From Synanceia verrucosa (Eukaryota > Chordata > Actinopteri > Perciformes > Synanceiidae), in assembly GCA_029721515.1 (NCBI GenBank), contig CM056554.1, positions 27,464,236-27,528,235 on the forward strand: 64,000 bases of DNA, written 5' to 3'. Within the stretch, counting starts at the first letter, position 1. The number at the start of each line of letters is the position of its first letter. A program made the position numbers and the translations under genes. Of the stretch, positions 36,050-47,885 are shown in pieces. Below the pieces are notes generated by a model. That model was not told where the DNA came from. It was given only the letters and a program-made list of their open reading frames with translations, and searched no databases.

Positions 36050-38290
36050 ATCCAGTAGGGCTGAAACGATTACTCGTGTAACTCGAGTACAAATAATGCT
36101 CGAGGCAATTTCCACCGCCTCGAATAACAGTTTAGTAGTGGTAGTAGCGAGCTGTGTGGCTAACTGCTAGCATAGAGGGAGACAGGAGACATCACAGACT
36201 CATGAGCCGGACAGTGTTGTGCATGAACACGTTCATATTTTCGGTGAACTGAACGGCTCAGTTTTCAAATCATGAACGTGAGCGGCGGCACGAACCGTTC
36301 ATTTGAAAACTCTCGCGATAGAAAGTATTTTTCAGGTTTTACGGCACTGTTTATGGCAAACAATATGACGGTCCAGTACGGCTGATGCTGAAGCCGTTTT
36401 AGAAAGCTACGCCCCGGAGACAGTCCAGAGCCATCCCGGTGTCCCTGTCAAAATAAAACAATAAAGGGTCGCGGAGCCATCCCGGTGTCCCTATCAAAAT
36501 AAAACAATAAAGGGTCGCGGAGCCATCCCGGTGTCCCTATCAAAATAAAACAATAAAGTGTGGCGGAGCCATCCCGGTGTCCCTGTCAAAATAAAACAAT
36601 AAAGGGTCGCGGAGCCATCCCGGTGTCCCTGTCAAAATAAAACAATAAAGGGTCGCGGAGCCATCCCGGTGTCCCTGTCAAAATAAAACAATAAAGGGTC
36701 GCGGAGCCATCCCGGTGTCCCTGTCAAAATAAAACAATAAAGGGTCATGGAGCCATCCCGGTGTCCCTGTCAAAATAAAACAATAAAGTGTGGCGGAGCC
36801 ATCCCGGTGTCCCTGTCAAAATAAAACAATAAAGGGTCGCGGAGCCATCCCGGTGTCCCTGTCAAAATAAAACAATAAAGTGTGGCGGAGCCATCCCGGT
36901 GTCCCTGTCAAAATAAAACAATAAAGGGTCGCGGAGCCATCCCGGTGTCCCTGTCAAAATAAAACAACAAAGTGTCGCGGAGCCATCCCGGTGTCCCTGT
37001 CAAAATAAAACAATAAAGGGTCGCGGAGCCATCCCGGTGTCCCTGTCAAAATAAAACAATAAAGGGTCGCGGAGCCATCCCGGTGTCCCTATCAAAATAA
37101 AACAATAAAGTGTGGCGGAGCCATCCCGGTGTCCCTGTCAAAATAAAACAATAAAGGGTCGCGGAGCCATCCCGGTGTCCCTGTCAAAATAAAACAATAA
37201 AGTGTGGCGGAGCCATCCCGGTGTCCCTGTCAAAATAAAACAATAAAGGGTCGCGGAGCCATCCCGGTGTCCCTGTCAAAATAAAACAATAAAGGGTCGC
37301 GGAGCCATCCCGGTGTCCCTGTCAAAATAAAACAATAAAGTGTGGCGGAGCCATCCCGGTGTCCCTGTCAAAATAAAACAATAAAGGGTCGCGGAGCCAT
37401 CCCGGTGTCCCTGTCAAAATAAAACAATAAAGGGTCGCGGAGCCATCCCGGTGTCCCTGTCAAAATAAAACAATAAAGGGTCGCGGAGCCATCCCGGTGT
37501 CCCTGTCAAAATAAAACAATAAAGTGTGGCGGAGCCATCCCGGTGTCCCTGTCAAAATAAAACAATAAAGGGTCGCGGAGCCATCCCGGTGTCCCTGTCA
37601 AAATAAAACAATAAAGGGTCGCGGAGCCATCCCGGTGTCCCTGTCAAAATAAAACAATAAAGGGTCGCGGAGCCATCCCGGTGTCCCTATCAAAATAAAA
37701 CAATAAAGGGTCGCGGAGCCATCCCGGTGTCCCTATCAAAATAAAACAAAGTGTCGCGGAGCCATCCCGGTGTCCCTATCAAAATAAAACAATAAAGGGT
37801 CGCGGAGCCATCCCGGTGTCCCTATCAAAATAAAATAAAGTGTCGCGGAGCCATCCCGGTGTCCCTATCAAAATAAAATAAAGGGTCGCGGAACCAGCCG
37901 GTGCCGCCTGTGATTCTTTATTGATCCGATAATTTGACTAGTTTTGGAGTGGCAGTGATTTACAGCTGATGAATGGTTAAGAAGAGCTTCTATTGAGAGA
38001 CTGGTTTATTTAAAAAAAGTGAACTATGAACGTGAACTAGTTCATTTTCATGAGCTAACACTGTCTGACCCAGTCCCGTTCACTTTGTGAATTTTCTAAA
38101 AAAAGGAAACCAGTCGGTTGTTCATTATTAAGAGAAATGTCTTATTTTCTCTTATATATTTGTAATTGCTTTTTAACTAAGCAAAAGTATGTTTTATTCA
38201 AATACTCAATTAATCACTGTAATATTCGGTAGAATACTCAATATCTAAAATATTTGATAGCTTCAGGTACCTTTTAATCCCACCTCTGGT
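36050..38290. mobile_element. Nested hAT-like non-autonomous elements in rnf2 intron 1
   Basis: The outer element begins TAGGGCTGAAACGATTACTC at about 36057; its other end is decayed around 38150-38270 (ATACTCAATTAATCACTG, AATACTCAATATC). Inside it, 36212-38070 has its own inverted ends (ACAGTGTT...AACACTGT) and subterminal GAACGTGA motifs. The inner element carries the 46-bp array. Target duplications are not clean. Confidence 0.55.
36420..37890 (+). repeat. 46-bp minisatellite in rnf2 intron 1, each unit with AATAAA
   Basis: About 31 units of GCGGAGCCATCCCGGTGTCC then CTGTCAAAATAAAACAATAA and AGGGTC. Variants GGGTCGCG/GTGTGGCG and CTGTC/CTATC are interspersed, and the last three units are shortened. 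Every unit holds an AATAAA on the rnf2 sense strand. The high identity suggests recent expansion. Confidence 0.97.
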
Positions 38291-38915
38291 GACCTGGAGA
38301 TATTTTGGTTATTATTTTAAGCTATGTAGCAGCAGAAGGTCTCAGGTGGTCTAAAACTAAACCTGTTGTATGTTTTCAAACTGAACACCAACCACCAGCA
38401 CATTTCTGAGCCAGATGACAAAGTAGCAATAATATCTTCTCTGATGGTGTCATTTCACCTTTTTAATTAAATATTTATAGTCAAGGTTAATCCATTAAAA
38501 TGTGTAATGCACCTGTACACATTCCAAATGTGGTTGTAATTGGTCCATCTTTAAAATAAGACCTCCTGCAGCTTCACCTATAAATACTTACTATAAGTCA
38601 TAAAGTATAGCTTTGCATGTCCTATGTGTGATTGATATGCCATTTGTCCCTAGTGGCGTTTACTTGACAACTATTTTACTATAACTGTAATGAGAAGAAG
38701 AGCAGACAAAACTGTGGAGCTTAAAAGAGCTTATCTATTCCTTTTTCTGTTTATTGCATTTATTTATTTATTTATCATTTTTATTCATCTTACAAAAAAA
38801 TGAACACAAACTGTCTCGTCCAATTACTGTTTATTTGAAACCAGCACAGAGGTAATCGTTGCATCCTGGAGTAACCTATCTCATTTGTGTTGTTGCTTGT
38901 TTCAGTGTTGCAGTG

Positions 38916-41900
38916 ATGACTCAGACAGTTCAGACCAACGGGGTTCAACCCCTCAGTAAGACCTGGGAGCTGAGTCTGTACGAGCTCCAGAGAACCCCAC
39001 AGGTAACACCTCACAGTACATTATCTAATTAATCTGTCTCACACCATGTTGACATGTTGTTTCTGACAGGCACATGATCAGTGAGTGGTACAGTTATTCC
39101 TCTAAAGAGCCAAAAAGAGTCAGCTGGACGGCTTGAAGTTTGTTGAAGATGTTTCACCCTTCAGTTCAGTTCTGAAGGAACTCTTGGATGATGAGAGGTG
39201 AAACGTCTTCAACAAGCTTTAACTCCAGTTGACTCCAGTTCAGGTTTTGCTTTTTTGATTTACATTGACCTGGATGACTGAGAGCCTACACAGACACATA
39301 ATTATCTATGTAACACTGTTCATGTGTGTTTGTTTGTGGCACAGGAGGCTATAACAGATGGACTGGAAATCGCAGTGTCACCCAGGTCCTTGCACAGTGA
39401 ACTCATGTGTCCCATCTGTCTGGACATGTTGAAGAACACAATGACCACCAAAGAATGTCTGCACCGCTTCTGCGCTGATTGTATCATCACAGCTTTAAGA
39501 TCTGGGTGAGTGTTACCATAGAAACCAGGAGAGGCCTTCAGGTTTCTAATCCTAGTCCTGGTGACCTCTGAGGGCAGAGACGGACATGTCCCGTGTCTGA
39601 AATTACTCATTAGTGAGTCTGAGCGTACAGCGACAGGCAGTGGTCTGCTTGAGCTGCTGGTCGGCAAAGTTTCACTTGTTGTCATGTATGATGTTGTATG
39701 AAAAGCCTCCAGATTCAAAGTGTAATCTGACTACTTGATTACTATCAGCAAACTATTTAGGCAGCTGTAAGGATGAGTCTTTCTCGAGGTGTTTGATCCT
39801 TAAACTGGAAGCAGTCGTCACTAATGCGAAATGTTAAGGGACTGAAGATCTCTCATCTGGAAACCACACAGTTATTTATGATTCAAGACTGTGGCTGCTG
39901 CCTAAATATACAGAATTTACATTTGATGGATTATTGTTGTTTGGATTATTAAGACAACATGAGGTGAATATTCAGGTATTCTGTTGGGCTGCAACTAATT
40001 ATTTTAATAATCCATTAGTCTGCAATTTTTTTAAATTTTTTTTCGATTAATTGATGCTTGTCCAACTGGATAATGAGCACACACCACACCAGGAGGGACT
40101 AACCTTACGTTTCCTCCCTTTACTTTATGAACAGGACTCAGTGACTTACCTGCTGCTGAGCTCCTCCTCCCCATGACAAGTTGATCACTGGCGACACAGC
40201 AATACCAACACCATTAGTCTGTTGGCTCACACGCCTTGTTGAAACAAAAACACACTTGTATTCTGCTCCTGTCTAAAAGGTCTACAGTGTCATTAATAAC
40301 ACCATTAACTTGTCCATTCTAATTACAAAGGGATCCCTTGTCAAAGCAGCGTCAGTGTTAATGGGAGGTTAATTCTACCCTCATATTTCTCTACATTATT
40401 ATCAGCGTTAGCAGATCACTAGAAGTCATTTTACAGAGGAGCAGGGCTGGAGGTGAACTCTAAACTGACATTTAAGTCAAGTCAGTTTTGTTTGTATAGC
40501 CTAGTATAACAAATTACCATTTTGTTTCAGAGGGCTTTACAATCTGTACAGGATATGACACCCTCTGTCCTTGTCTTTACTTTAAAGAGCGGCTAGTTTG
40601 TAAAGACTGTGAAGTAGTGACACAGATAACATGTTATCTATAATATTCCACTGAATGTCATCAGCCCAGGAGCTCAGACGAGCACTTAACAGAGAGTCAG
40701 CAGCTCCATTTTTCTTCTTCTTTATTCCTGGAAGCAGTGGTTGTTGCTCTAATGTGCTTTAACCACAAACTGTCTGAACGGTGCTGAGAGACGGAAAGGT
40801 TCACATCCATCTTTTCACTGCATCATCTTGCTCTGAAGCAGCATATTCAGGTTTGACTTGGTTTTTCAGAGGCTCCATGCAGATGTAGACCAAGATGTTA
40901 AAATGTGTCCTCTCTGTCTCCGCAGTAATAAAGAGTGTCCTACCTGTCGTAAGAAGCTGGTGTCCAAGAGGTCGCTGCGTCCAGACCCCAACTTTGATGC
41001 TCTGATTAGTAAGTAGCCACCAGGTTTAAGGTAGCCTGTCATTGCGATGCCCCTTTCACTGCTGTGAGGGAAGGTGGGTCTCTCGTCATTAATCACGGAT
41101 TAAAAATATATTGGTTTATGAGTTAAAAGGGCTTAGAGCATGTTGTAGGGCAGCAGCTAATGCTTATTATCACTGTCAATTAATCTGTCTGCCATACCCT
41201 TCATTAACCAGGGGTCCCACACATCCTGGAAAATGACTGACAAATTTCCAGTCATGGAAAACATGGAAAATGGGGAAAAAAACGGTCAAATGTCCTGGAA
41301 ATGGTTCAGTTATCCTGGAAAATTATTTATGCAAATGGGTTAAAAGTAACTTTAAACCCGTTTGCATTGACTCACAAGACATGGGGAGGATAAATACTTT
41401 TCCAGGATAACTGAACCATTTCCAGGACATCTGACATTTTTTTCCATATGTTTTCCATGACTGGAAATTTGTCAATCATTTTCCAGGATATGTGGGGAAC
41501 CCTGGTTAATGGAGGAAAATTGGTCATTTGTTTTCCAGGTTTTCTAAAATGTGTTTGGCTGATAGTGTTTTTTTGTCTGTAAAAAGTGAAAAGGCATTGA
41601 TTAGAGTTTCTCAGTGCCTAAGGGGATATCCTCTAATTAATATAAAGTGTATATCTTACTCTTTGTGTTAAAGAAGCTGGAATTTGATCATTCTGACTTT
41701 TTTCAAATGTGATTAATTGATTATCAAAGTAGTAGTCATCAGCTATTCAATGAAATGACAGCTAATCAGTTAATGGTTTTCATGTTCTATTATGTCTTGT
41801 TAAAAAGATGTGGTGCTAAACATACCTTTTTTTGCCACTCTACAATGAATACAAAAGATCAATAATTTCTCACATCCATGAGGTAATGCTATGATTTTTT

Positions 41901-44900
41901 TCTTTCTTTATTTAGGATCATTTCATAACATTGATAGTCAACCCAAATTTCAAACTTGATCTGTGTTTTCTTTTTTCCTTCTTTAAACAGTATCGCTACA
42001 CATGTTACATAATAAATGTTTTCTTATCATAATATGAAGACAAAAATGCTTAATAAGCTATTTCAAAGCTACTAATGGGCACTTAATGTTTTCCAATTTT
42101 ACCAAGTTGTCTCGGATTCAGTTCACTGGAGCCTTAATTAGATTTATATTTCATAAATGACATCATAGCATTCCTTAATATGATCTGCTCTTCAAGCTGC
42201 TATACCCCCTATTCATCATTTTTTCAAAGTCATTTTTGTGGCAAATACAGTTTGTAATTCTGAATGAATCTTAAACACGTGGTCGGCGTCCTCCAGCAGC
42301 CGGACGAGTCTGTCCTGGGGTTGCAGGTTTTTTTCCAGAACATCACTGCTCTCTGACAAGGAATGTTCATATGAGGACTTGTGTGCAGAAATCAAAAAAA
42401 AAAAGTCACTATTTTTTAACCCAGGTAGTCCCTATAGTATCTGGAAGCGGTACAGTGTGACCAGATATTATAGCTTACAGCATCCTTTATAAAGTTAAGG
42501 ATATGGAGCACCATTTAAGAGTCATCTTAAGAGATAGAGTGACCCAATTGTAACCTATTTCCACTATCCATCCATCCATCCATTATCTCCCTCTTATCCT
42601 CTCATAGGGTCAGGGGGGCTGGAGTCTATCCCAGCTGTCTTAGGGGGAAAGACAGGGTACACCCTGGACAAGTCTCCAGTTCATCACAGGACACATTTCC
42701 ACTCAGTTTTTAAATTGTCTTTTATCTCCTAACTGAGGTTCTTTCCACCCAGCTTGGTAGTCAGAGTTGCACCAACTATACACAAAACCATTTCATTCAC
42801 ACATCTAGAGGTGAACGGTCAAGAGGGACATACAGCATTGAGGCATCATTTAGCCTTGACTCTACAGCCTGTGAAAGGGTTATTAGATCACTGCTCAGTC
42901 TGGATAAAGTGAGAAAATGTTATTTACAATGAACTGAATTTATCCCATTTCAGGCAAGATTTACCCCAGCCGTGACGAGTACGAAGCCCACCAGGAGAGA
43001 GTCCTGGCTCGCATCAGCAAACACAACAACCAGCAGGCCCTGTCCCACAGCATAGAGGAGGGCCTGAAGATCCAGGCCATGACCAGGTGAGCTCCACATG
43101 CCCCCTGAAGCAAACGTGCAAAACCCTGTTCAGTGTCCAGACACTGAGTGTGTCCATGTGTCTCCAGGCTGCAGCGTGGTAAGAGACATACAGTGGAGAA
43201 CGGCAGTGGAGCTGAGGACAACGGAGACTCGTCCCACTGCAGCAACGCCTCTGTCCACAGCAACCAGGTAGGAGGGCTCAGTCCACATTTCACAACAGTT
43301 ACATTAGGACATTAGGCCAGTGGGAATACCCTAAAGGCTGTTTCTGAACACCTTCCTCCCACAGGAGGCTGGTCCGAGCATCAAGCGCACCAAGACGAGC
43401 GACGACAGCGGCTTGGACATGGACAACGCCGCTGAGAACGGAGGAGGCGACTCTGTGGTCGATGGTGGAGCCAGCGAAATAGAGCTGGTGTTCAGGCCAC
43501 ACCCCACCCTGATGGAGAAGGATGACGGTCACAACAGGTAGCCCCACGCAGACCAGACCACTGCGGTCACAACAGGTAGCCCCACCCAGACCAGACCACT
43601 GCAGTCACAACAGGTAGCCCTGACCAGACCAGACCACTGCGGTCACAACAGGTAGCCCCGACCAGACCACTGCGGTCACAACAGGTAGCCCCACCCAGAC
43701 CAGACCACTGCAGTCACAACAGGTAGCCCCGACCAGACCACTGCGGTCACAACAGGTAGCCCCGACCAGACCACTGCGGTCACAACAGGTAGCCCCGTCC
43801 AGACCAGACCACTGCAGTCACAACAGGTAGCCCCGACCCGACAACTGCGGTCACAACAGGTAGCCCCGTCCAGACCAGACCACTGCAGTCACAACAGGTA
43901 CCCCCGACCCGACAACTGCGGTCACAACAGGTAGCCCCGACCAGACCACTGCGGTTACAACAGGTAGCCCCGACCAGACCACTGCGGTTACAACAGGTAG
44001 CCCAGACCAGACCACTGCGGTCACAACAGGTAGCCCCGTCCAGACCAGACCACTGCGGTCACAACAGGTAGCCCTGACCCGACAACTGCGGTCACAACAG
44101 GTAGCCCCGACCAGACCACTGCGGTCACAACAGGTAGCCCGGACCAGACCACTGCGGACACAACAGGTAGCCCTGACCAGACCAGACCACTGCGGTCACA
44201 ACAGGTAGCCCGGACCAGACCACTGTGGTCACAACAGGTAGCCCAGACCAGACCACTGCGGTGACAACAGGTAGCCCAGACCAGACCACTGAGGTCACAA
44301 CAGGTAGCCCCGCCCAGACCAGACCACCGAGGTAACAACAGGTAGCCCCGCCCAGACCAGACCACTGCGGTCACAACAGGTAGCCCCGACCAGACCACTG
44401 CGGTCACAACAGGTAGCCCGGACCAGACCACTGCGGTCACAACAAGTAACCCCGACCAGACCACTGCGGTCACAACAGGTAGCCCAGACCCGACCACTGC
44501 GGTCACAACAGGTAGCCCCGACCAGACCACTGCGGTCACAACAGGTAGCCCCGTCCAGACCAGACCACTGCAGTCACAACAGGTAGCCCGACCCGACCAC
44601 TGCGGTCACAACAGGTAGCCCCGCCCAGACCAGACCACTGCGGTCACAACAGGTAGCCCCGCCCAGACCAGACCACTGCAGTCACAACAGGTAGCCCCAT
44701 CCAGACCAGACCACTGCAGTCACAACAGGTAGCCCTGACCAGACCACTGCGGTCACAACAGGTAACCTCGCCCAGACCAGACCACTGAGGTCACAACAGG
44801 TAGCCCCGCCCAGACCAGACCACCGAGGTCACAACAGGTAGCCCTGCCCAAGTAAGAAAAGCAAAATGATTCCAGATTTTTTTTTATGGTCTGCACACAA

Positions 44901-45508
44901 GATAATCACTTAGTGCTATGTGCTTCCTGTGAGGAGCTTCTGCAGCCAAACCTGCTGCGCTCGTTATCTTTAGCTTAGAGCTCTTTTCCTTAGTTTGATT
45001 GACAGGTGTTTCATCCAATCACTTGCCAGTTTCCAGTGAAGCCTCCTTAGAGCAGAACCAGTGAAACCAGTCACTAACCAGTCATGTCATTGTGCTTCTT
45101 GTCTGCAGCGTGGAGTTTGTCCCTCGCTACATCAAGACGTCCGGCAACGCCACTGTGGACCACCTGTCCAAATACCTGGCCGTCAGGCTGGCTCTGGAGG
45201 AGCTGAGAAGAAACGCAGAGGCCAGTCCTGTTAATGTGGAGGCAGCTTCAGAGAAACAGTACACCATCTACATCCCTACTGCTGGAAACCAGTTCACTGT
45301 GAGTACACAGGGTCTGCACACTGTGGTCCCAGTATGTGAAGCAGGTCATTAAAGAGGTCAGCAGCAGCAGCACAGGCTCAGCTCTACTGTTAAACTGTAT
45401 TCACAGGTCCTGAACGGCTCCTTCTCCCTGGAGCTGGTCAGCGAAAAGTACTGGAAGGTCAACAAACCCATGGAGCTCTACTTCGCCCCGACTAAAGAGC
45501 ACAAGTAG
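38916..45508 (+). CDS. rnf2: E3 ubiquitin-protein ligase RING2 (Rnf2/Ring1b), complete
   Basis: Catalytic subunit of Polycomb repressive complex 1, which monoubiquitinates histone H2A in the nucleus. Coding exons: 38916-39002, 39345-39505, 40926-41008, 42954-43086, 43168-43267, 43365-43537, 45109-45298 and 45407-45508, totalling 1029 nt (342 residues against about 336 in mammals). All introns are GT-AG and all phases agree. It starts MTQTVQTNGVQPLSKTWELS. The C3HC4 RING is at residues 51-91 (CPICLDMLKN, CLHRFCADCI, CPTCRKKL). The C-terminal RAWUL domain covers YIKTSGNATVDHLSKYLAVR to the end (KPMELYFAPTKEHK). The ATG lies 11 bases into its exon, so a non-coding exon 1 precedes it. The linker has a small insertion near GGDSVVDGG. 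The donor of coding exon 6 (43537) opens directly into a minisatellite. Confidence 0.98.
39118..39242. mobile_element. Short foldback MITE
   Basis: GAAGATGTTTCACCCTTCAG and its partner GAGAGGTGAAACGTCTTCAA form an inverted pair around TTCTGAAGGAACTC. A very common fish repeat of this kind lies near conserved genes. It is in rnf2 intron 2. Confidence 0.7.
39985..40075. mobile_element. hAT MITE fragment
   Basis: TTGGGCTGCAACTAATTATT followed by an AT-rich run with TCGATTAATTGATGC resembles one end of a hAT-type MITE. Only one end is recognisable. In rnf2 intron 3. Confidence 0.45.
40474..40590 (-). mobile_element. L2-type LINE tail fragment
   Basis: AAGTCAAGTCAGTTTTGTTT and GGCTTTACAATCTGTACAGG match the tail of the LINE copies at 17971 and 520-645. 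A short, old, 5'-truncated insertion in rnf2 intron 3. Confidence 0.75.
41202..41511. mobile_element. Foldback MITE with about 130-bp inverted arms in rnf2 intron 4
   Basis: It begins CATTAACCAGGGGTCCCACA and ends TGGGGAACCCTGGTTAATG. The arms repeat TCCTGGAAAATGA/TCATTTTCCAGGA and GGTTCAGTTATCCTGG/CCAGGATAACTGAACC. The loop is about 50 bases. Non-coding. Confidence 0.85.
42560..42696 (-). mobile_element. tRNA-derived SINE-like repeat, 3' fragment
   Basis: CATCCATCCATCCATTATCT, then TCTCATAGGGTCAGGGGGGC and ACCCTGGACAAGTCTCCAGT, the reverse complement of the 3' part of the copies at 34891 and 46256. In rnf2 intron 4. Confidence 0.85.
43523..44850 (+). repeat. 33-38-bp minisatellite seeded from the rnf2 exon 7 splice donor
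   Basis: The unit is CCAGACCACTGCGGTCACAA then CAGGTAGCCCCGA, with an optional extra CCAGA. The string GGTCACAACAG|GTAGCCCC is the real exon end (to 43537) and donor; it recurs in roughly 35-40 units down the intron. Many units keep CAG|GTAGCC, so each carries a candidate 5' splice site. No independent coding role. Confidence 0.96.
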
Positions 45509-46255
45509 ACACACACACACACACACACACACACACCTGTGGGAAGGAAACACATGGACTTGACACCGACACGCCGAAACAGGAGGAGGAGGTGTGTTTG
45601 TGTCTGAAGGAGACGAGAGGAGTTGGTGAAACCCTCAAAAGGACTCATGTAAAAAGAAAACCTGTTTTATATATATTCTCTGTTTCTTTCTCGTTGTGTC
45701 TTTCTATCTTTCTCAGTAGAAGGTAGCAGATCAGTGCAGCAGCCAGCAGCGGGACTGGAGCTGCTCACTTCCTAGTGTTTCTACAGTCTCTCACCTCTGA
45801 AAAGATACTCTGAGCCTCCACCAACAGCCACCTGTCTGTGACCGTCGCTGCAGCTCAGCAAACCACTGGAAACCTGATTATGGGATGTAATCACTGCTGA
45901 GTTATCTCTGTGTTTAAAGCCAGGGTTGAGTAGATCAGAGAGGAGCTGTCGTGGCAGCTCTTCTCACTATTTGATTTATGAGGATTACCCACTCTATTGT
46001 GAGTTTCACAAACCCAATCTAAGCAACTGGATGTTCAGGCTTTACCTGGACCGTTCACTCTGAGTTTGGCTTATATTTATTTTGGAAAATTGCTCATTTC
46101 TTTCTGTCTGAATTTGCAAACTGTTAACAATTTTTTTGGGGGGGGATTGCACACCTTGAAATTAGCTACTTGACATTTTCAATTCAAAGCACATAAATTC
46201 AGAGCTAAAATATTTAGCCATTCAGTAGTAAATAGTCATGAGTGGTTACATTTCA

Positions 46256-47176
46256 GGCAGCACAGTGGTGTAGTGGTTAGCACTGTGGCCTCACAGCAAG
46301 AAGGTACCGGGTTTGATTCCCAGTCCGGGGCCTTTCTGTGTGGAGTTTGCATGTTCTCCTCATGTCTGTGTGGGTTCTCTCTGGTACTCCGGCTTCCTCC
46401 CACCATCCAAAAACATGCATTAATTTAAATTGACCGTAGGTGTGAATGTGAGTGTGAGTGGTTGTCTGTCTCTATGTGTCCTGTGATGAACTGGACACTT
46501 GTCCAGGGTGTACCCTGTCTTTCACCCTAAAGCCTGGTTTATGCCTCTGCGGTGACGGCGTAGCTACGGCGTCGACGCGGACCCCTATGTGGACCCTACG
46601 CCGTAGCCTGATGCGCACCTCCAAAAAATCCTGACTACGCGTCGCGCCAACGCGTTAATACGCGAACGGAAAGGACTGTGATTGGTCCGCTCAGAACATA
46701 ATTTCCGGCGGTTGCTTTTCCGGTCAGCAGCTCAACAACACTGCTAGTAGCGGAGCGGCACTAGTGGTACGGAATGGTCGGACAGACCATGTCCACAAAC
46801 GTCTTCTGTGCTTCAACATTTGTAGTAACAGCATTTCTTTTACAATTTTATGAGCTCCATCTCCAGAAACACCCGCTCCATCTCAGTTGTCATTGTTTAC
46901 TGTTGGAAGAAACACAAGGAATCCAATATGAGCCCCCAGAAGCCACACAAAGACACAGACACACCCCCTAGCAGCTTGGTGGTGAATTGCAGAGCAACGC
47001 GTTCCCTAGACGCAGAGCTTCGAATGCTCAACAACTGCGTTGGGTCTACGCCGTAGCTACGCCGTCGCCATGACGCAGAAGTATAAACCAGGCTTAAGAC
47101 AGCTGGGATAGGCTCCAGCCCCCCTGATCCTATGAGAGGATAAGAGGGAGAAAATGGATGGATGATTGGATGGATG
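46256..47176 (+). mobile_element. tRNA-derived SINE-like repeat, copy B, interrupted
   Basis: Body matches copy A at 34891: GTGTAGTGGTTAGCACTGTG (A-box-like), GGTTTGATTCC (B-box-like), TTGACCGTAGGTGTGAATGT. It is split at 46530 by the MITE at 46531-47094 and resumes GACAGCTGGGATAGGCTCCA, ending in GGATGG repeats. Confidence 0.88.
46531..47094. mobile_element. PIF/Harbinger-type MITE nested in a SINE
   Basis: 564 bp bounded by AGCCTGGTTTAT and ATAAACCAGGCT. The inverted ends extend about 40 bases through TCTGCG...GACGGCGTAGCTACG. It is flanked by the direct 3-bp TAA at 46528-46530 and 47095-47097, the target size of PIF/Harbinger. The uninterrupted SINE copy A confirms the empty site. GC-rich with many CpG; no transposase. 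Confidence 0.9.
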
Positions 47177-47850
47177 GTTACATTTCATAATTGGTTTTTG
47201 TGGCTTCCAGATGTGAGCTGCTGTTAGTGGTGAAGTGTGGTCACACTGAGGAACAGGAAAGTCAGCCAGCAGGGGGCAGTGCAGGGATATGAAGCTGGAA
47301 ACACTGCCTCAGGTGGTTTCCTTTCATTACATTTGAGTTTTTACTGATAACATCAGCGTTCTCCGAACTCTTTTTCTAAATGTCTTTCAAATGAAAGCAG
47401 AGAACGGTGGAGGCTTGAGCGGCTGCAGTGGTGAAAACAGCCCAGCTGCTGAGAGCTGTCGTCTTGATCTGTTGTCCATAGAAACAAACTGTCTTCTATC
47501 TGTGGCTTGTTCTTTTTTAAATGTCTTTTGTAACATGGAGACGAGGGACTGCTTGGTTGGAGGCAGGAGGAAGTTTTTGCAGCACTGTAGACAGTGGGAC
47601 CATCCAAGTGTTCACTCCACAAAGCTTCTCCCTCTGTTGTGGAGGGTGAGTGTCCGTCACTGGTCCAGTCCTGAGGCACCAGCCTGGTCAGCTTCCACAG
47701 CTCACCGGGGCGCCATTTGTTCCTGACAGTGTTTGGTTCAAACATCCAGAGTGATGTTATATGATGTTCACTCTGCAGCTCATGTGGTCGAGACTCAGCC
47801 ACCATGGTCTGATCTAATCTGCTCTGACCTGGCCTCTGCCTCTGCTTCTG

Positions 47851-47885
47851 GGTATGATGATGATGATGATGATGATGAAGATGAA
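47851..47885. repeat. (GAT)n microsatellite
   Basis: About ten GAT/GAA triplets in the rnf2 3' flank. Confidence 0.9.

Noticed and set aside
44021..44539. 172-codon minus-strand frame with Val-Val-Trp-Ser-Gly-Leu repeats
   Set aside because: Antisense reading of the rnf2 intron minisatellite.
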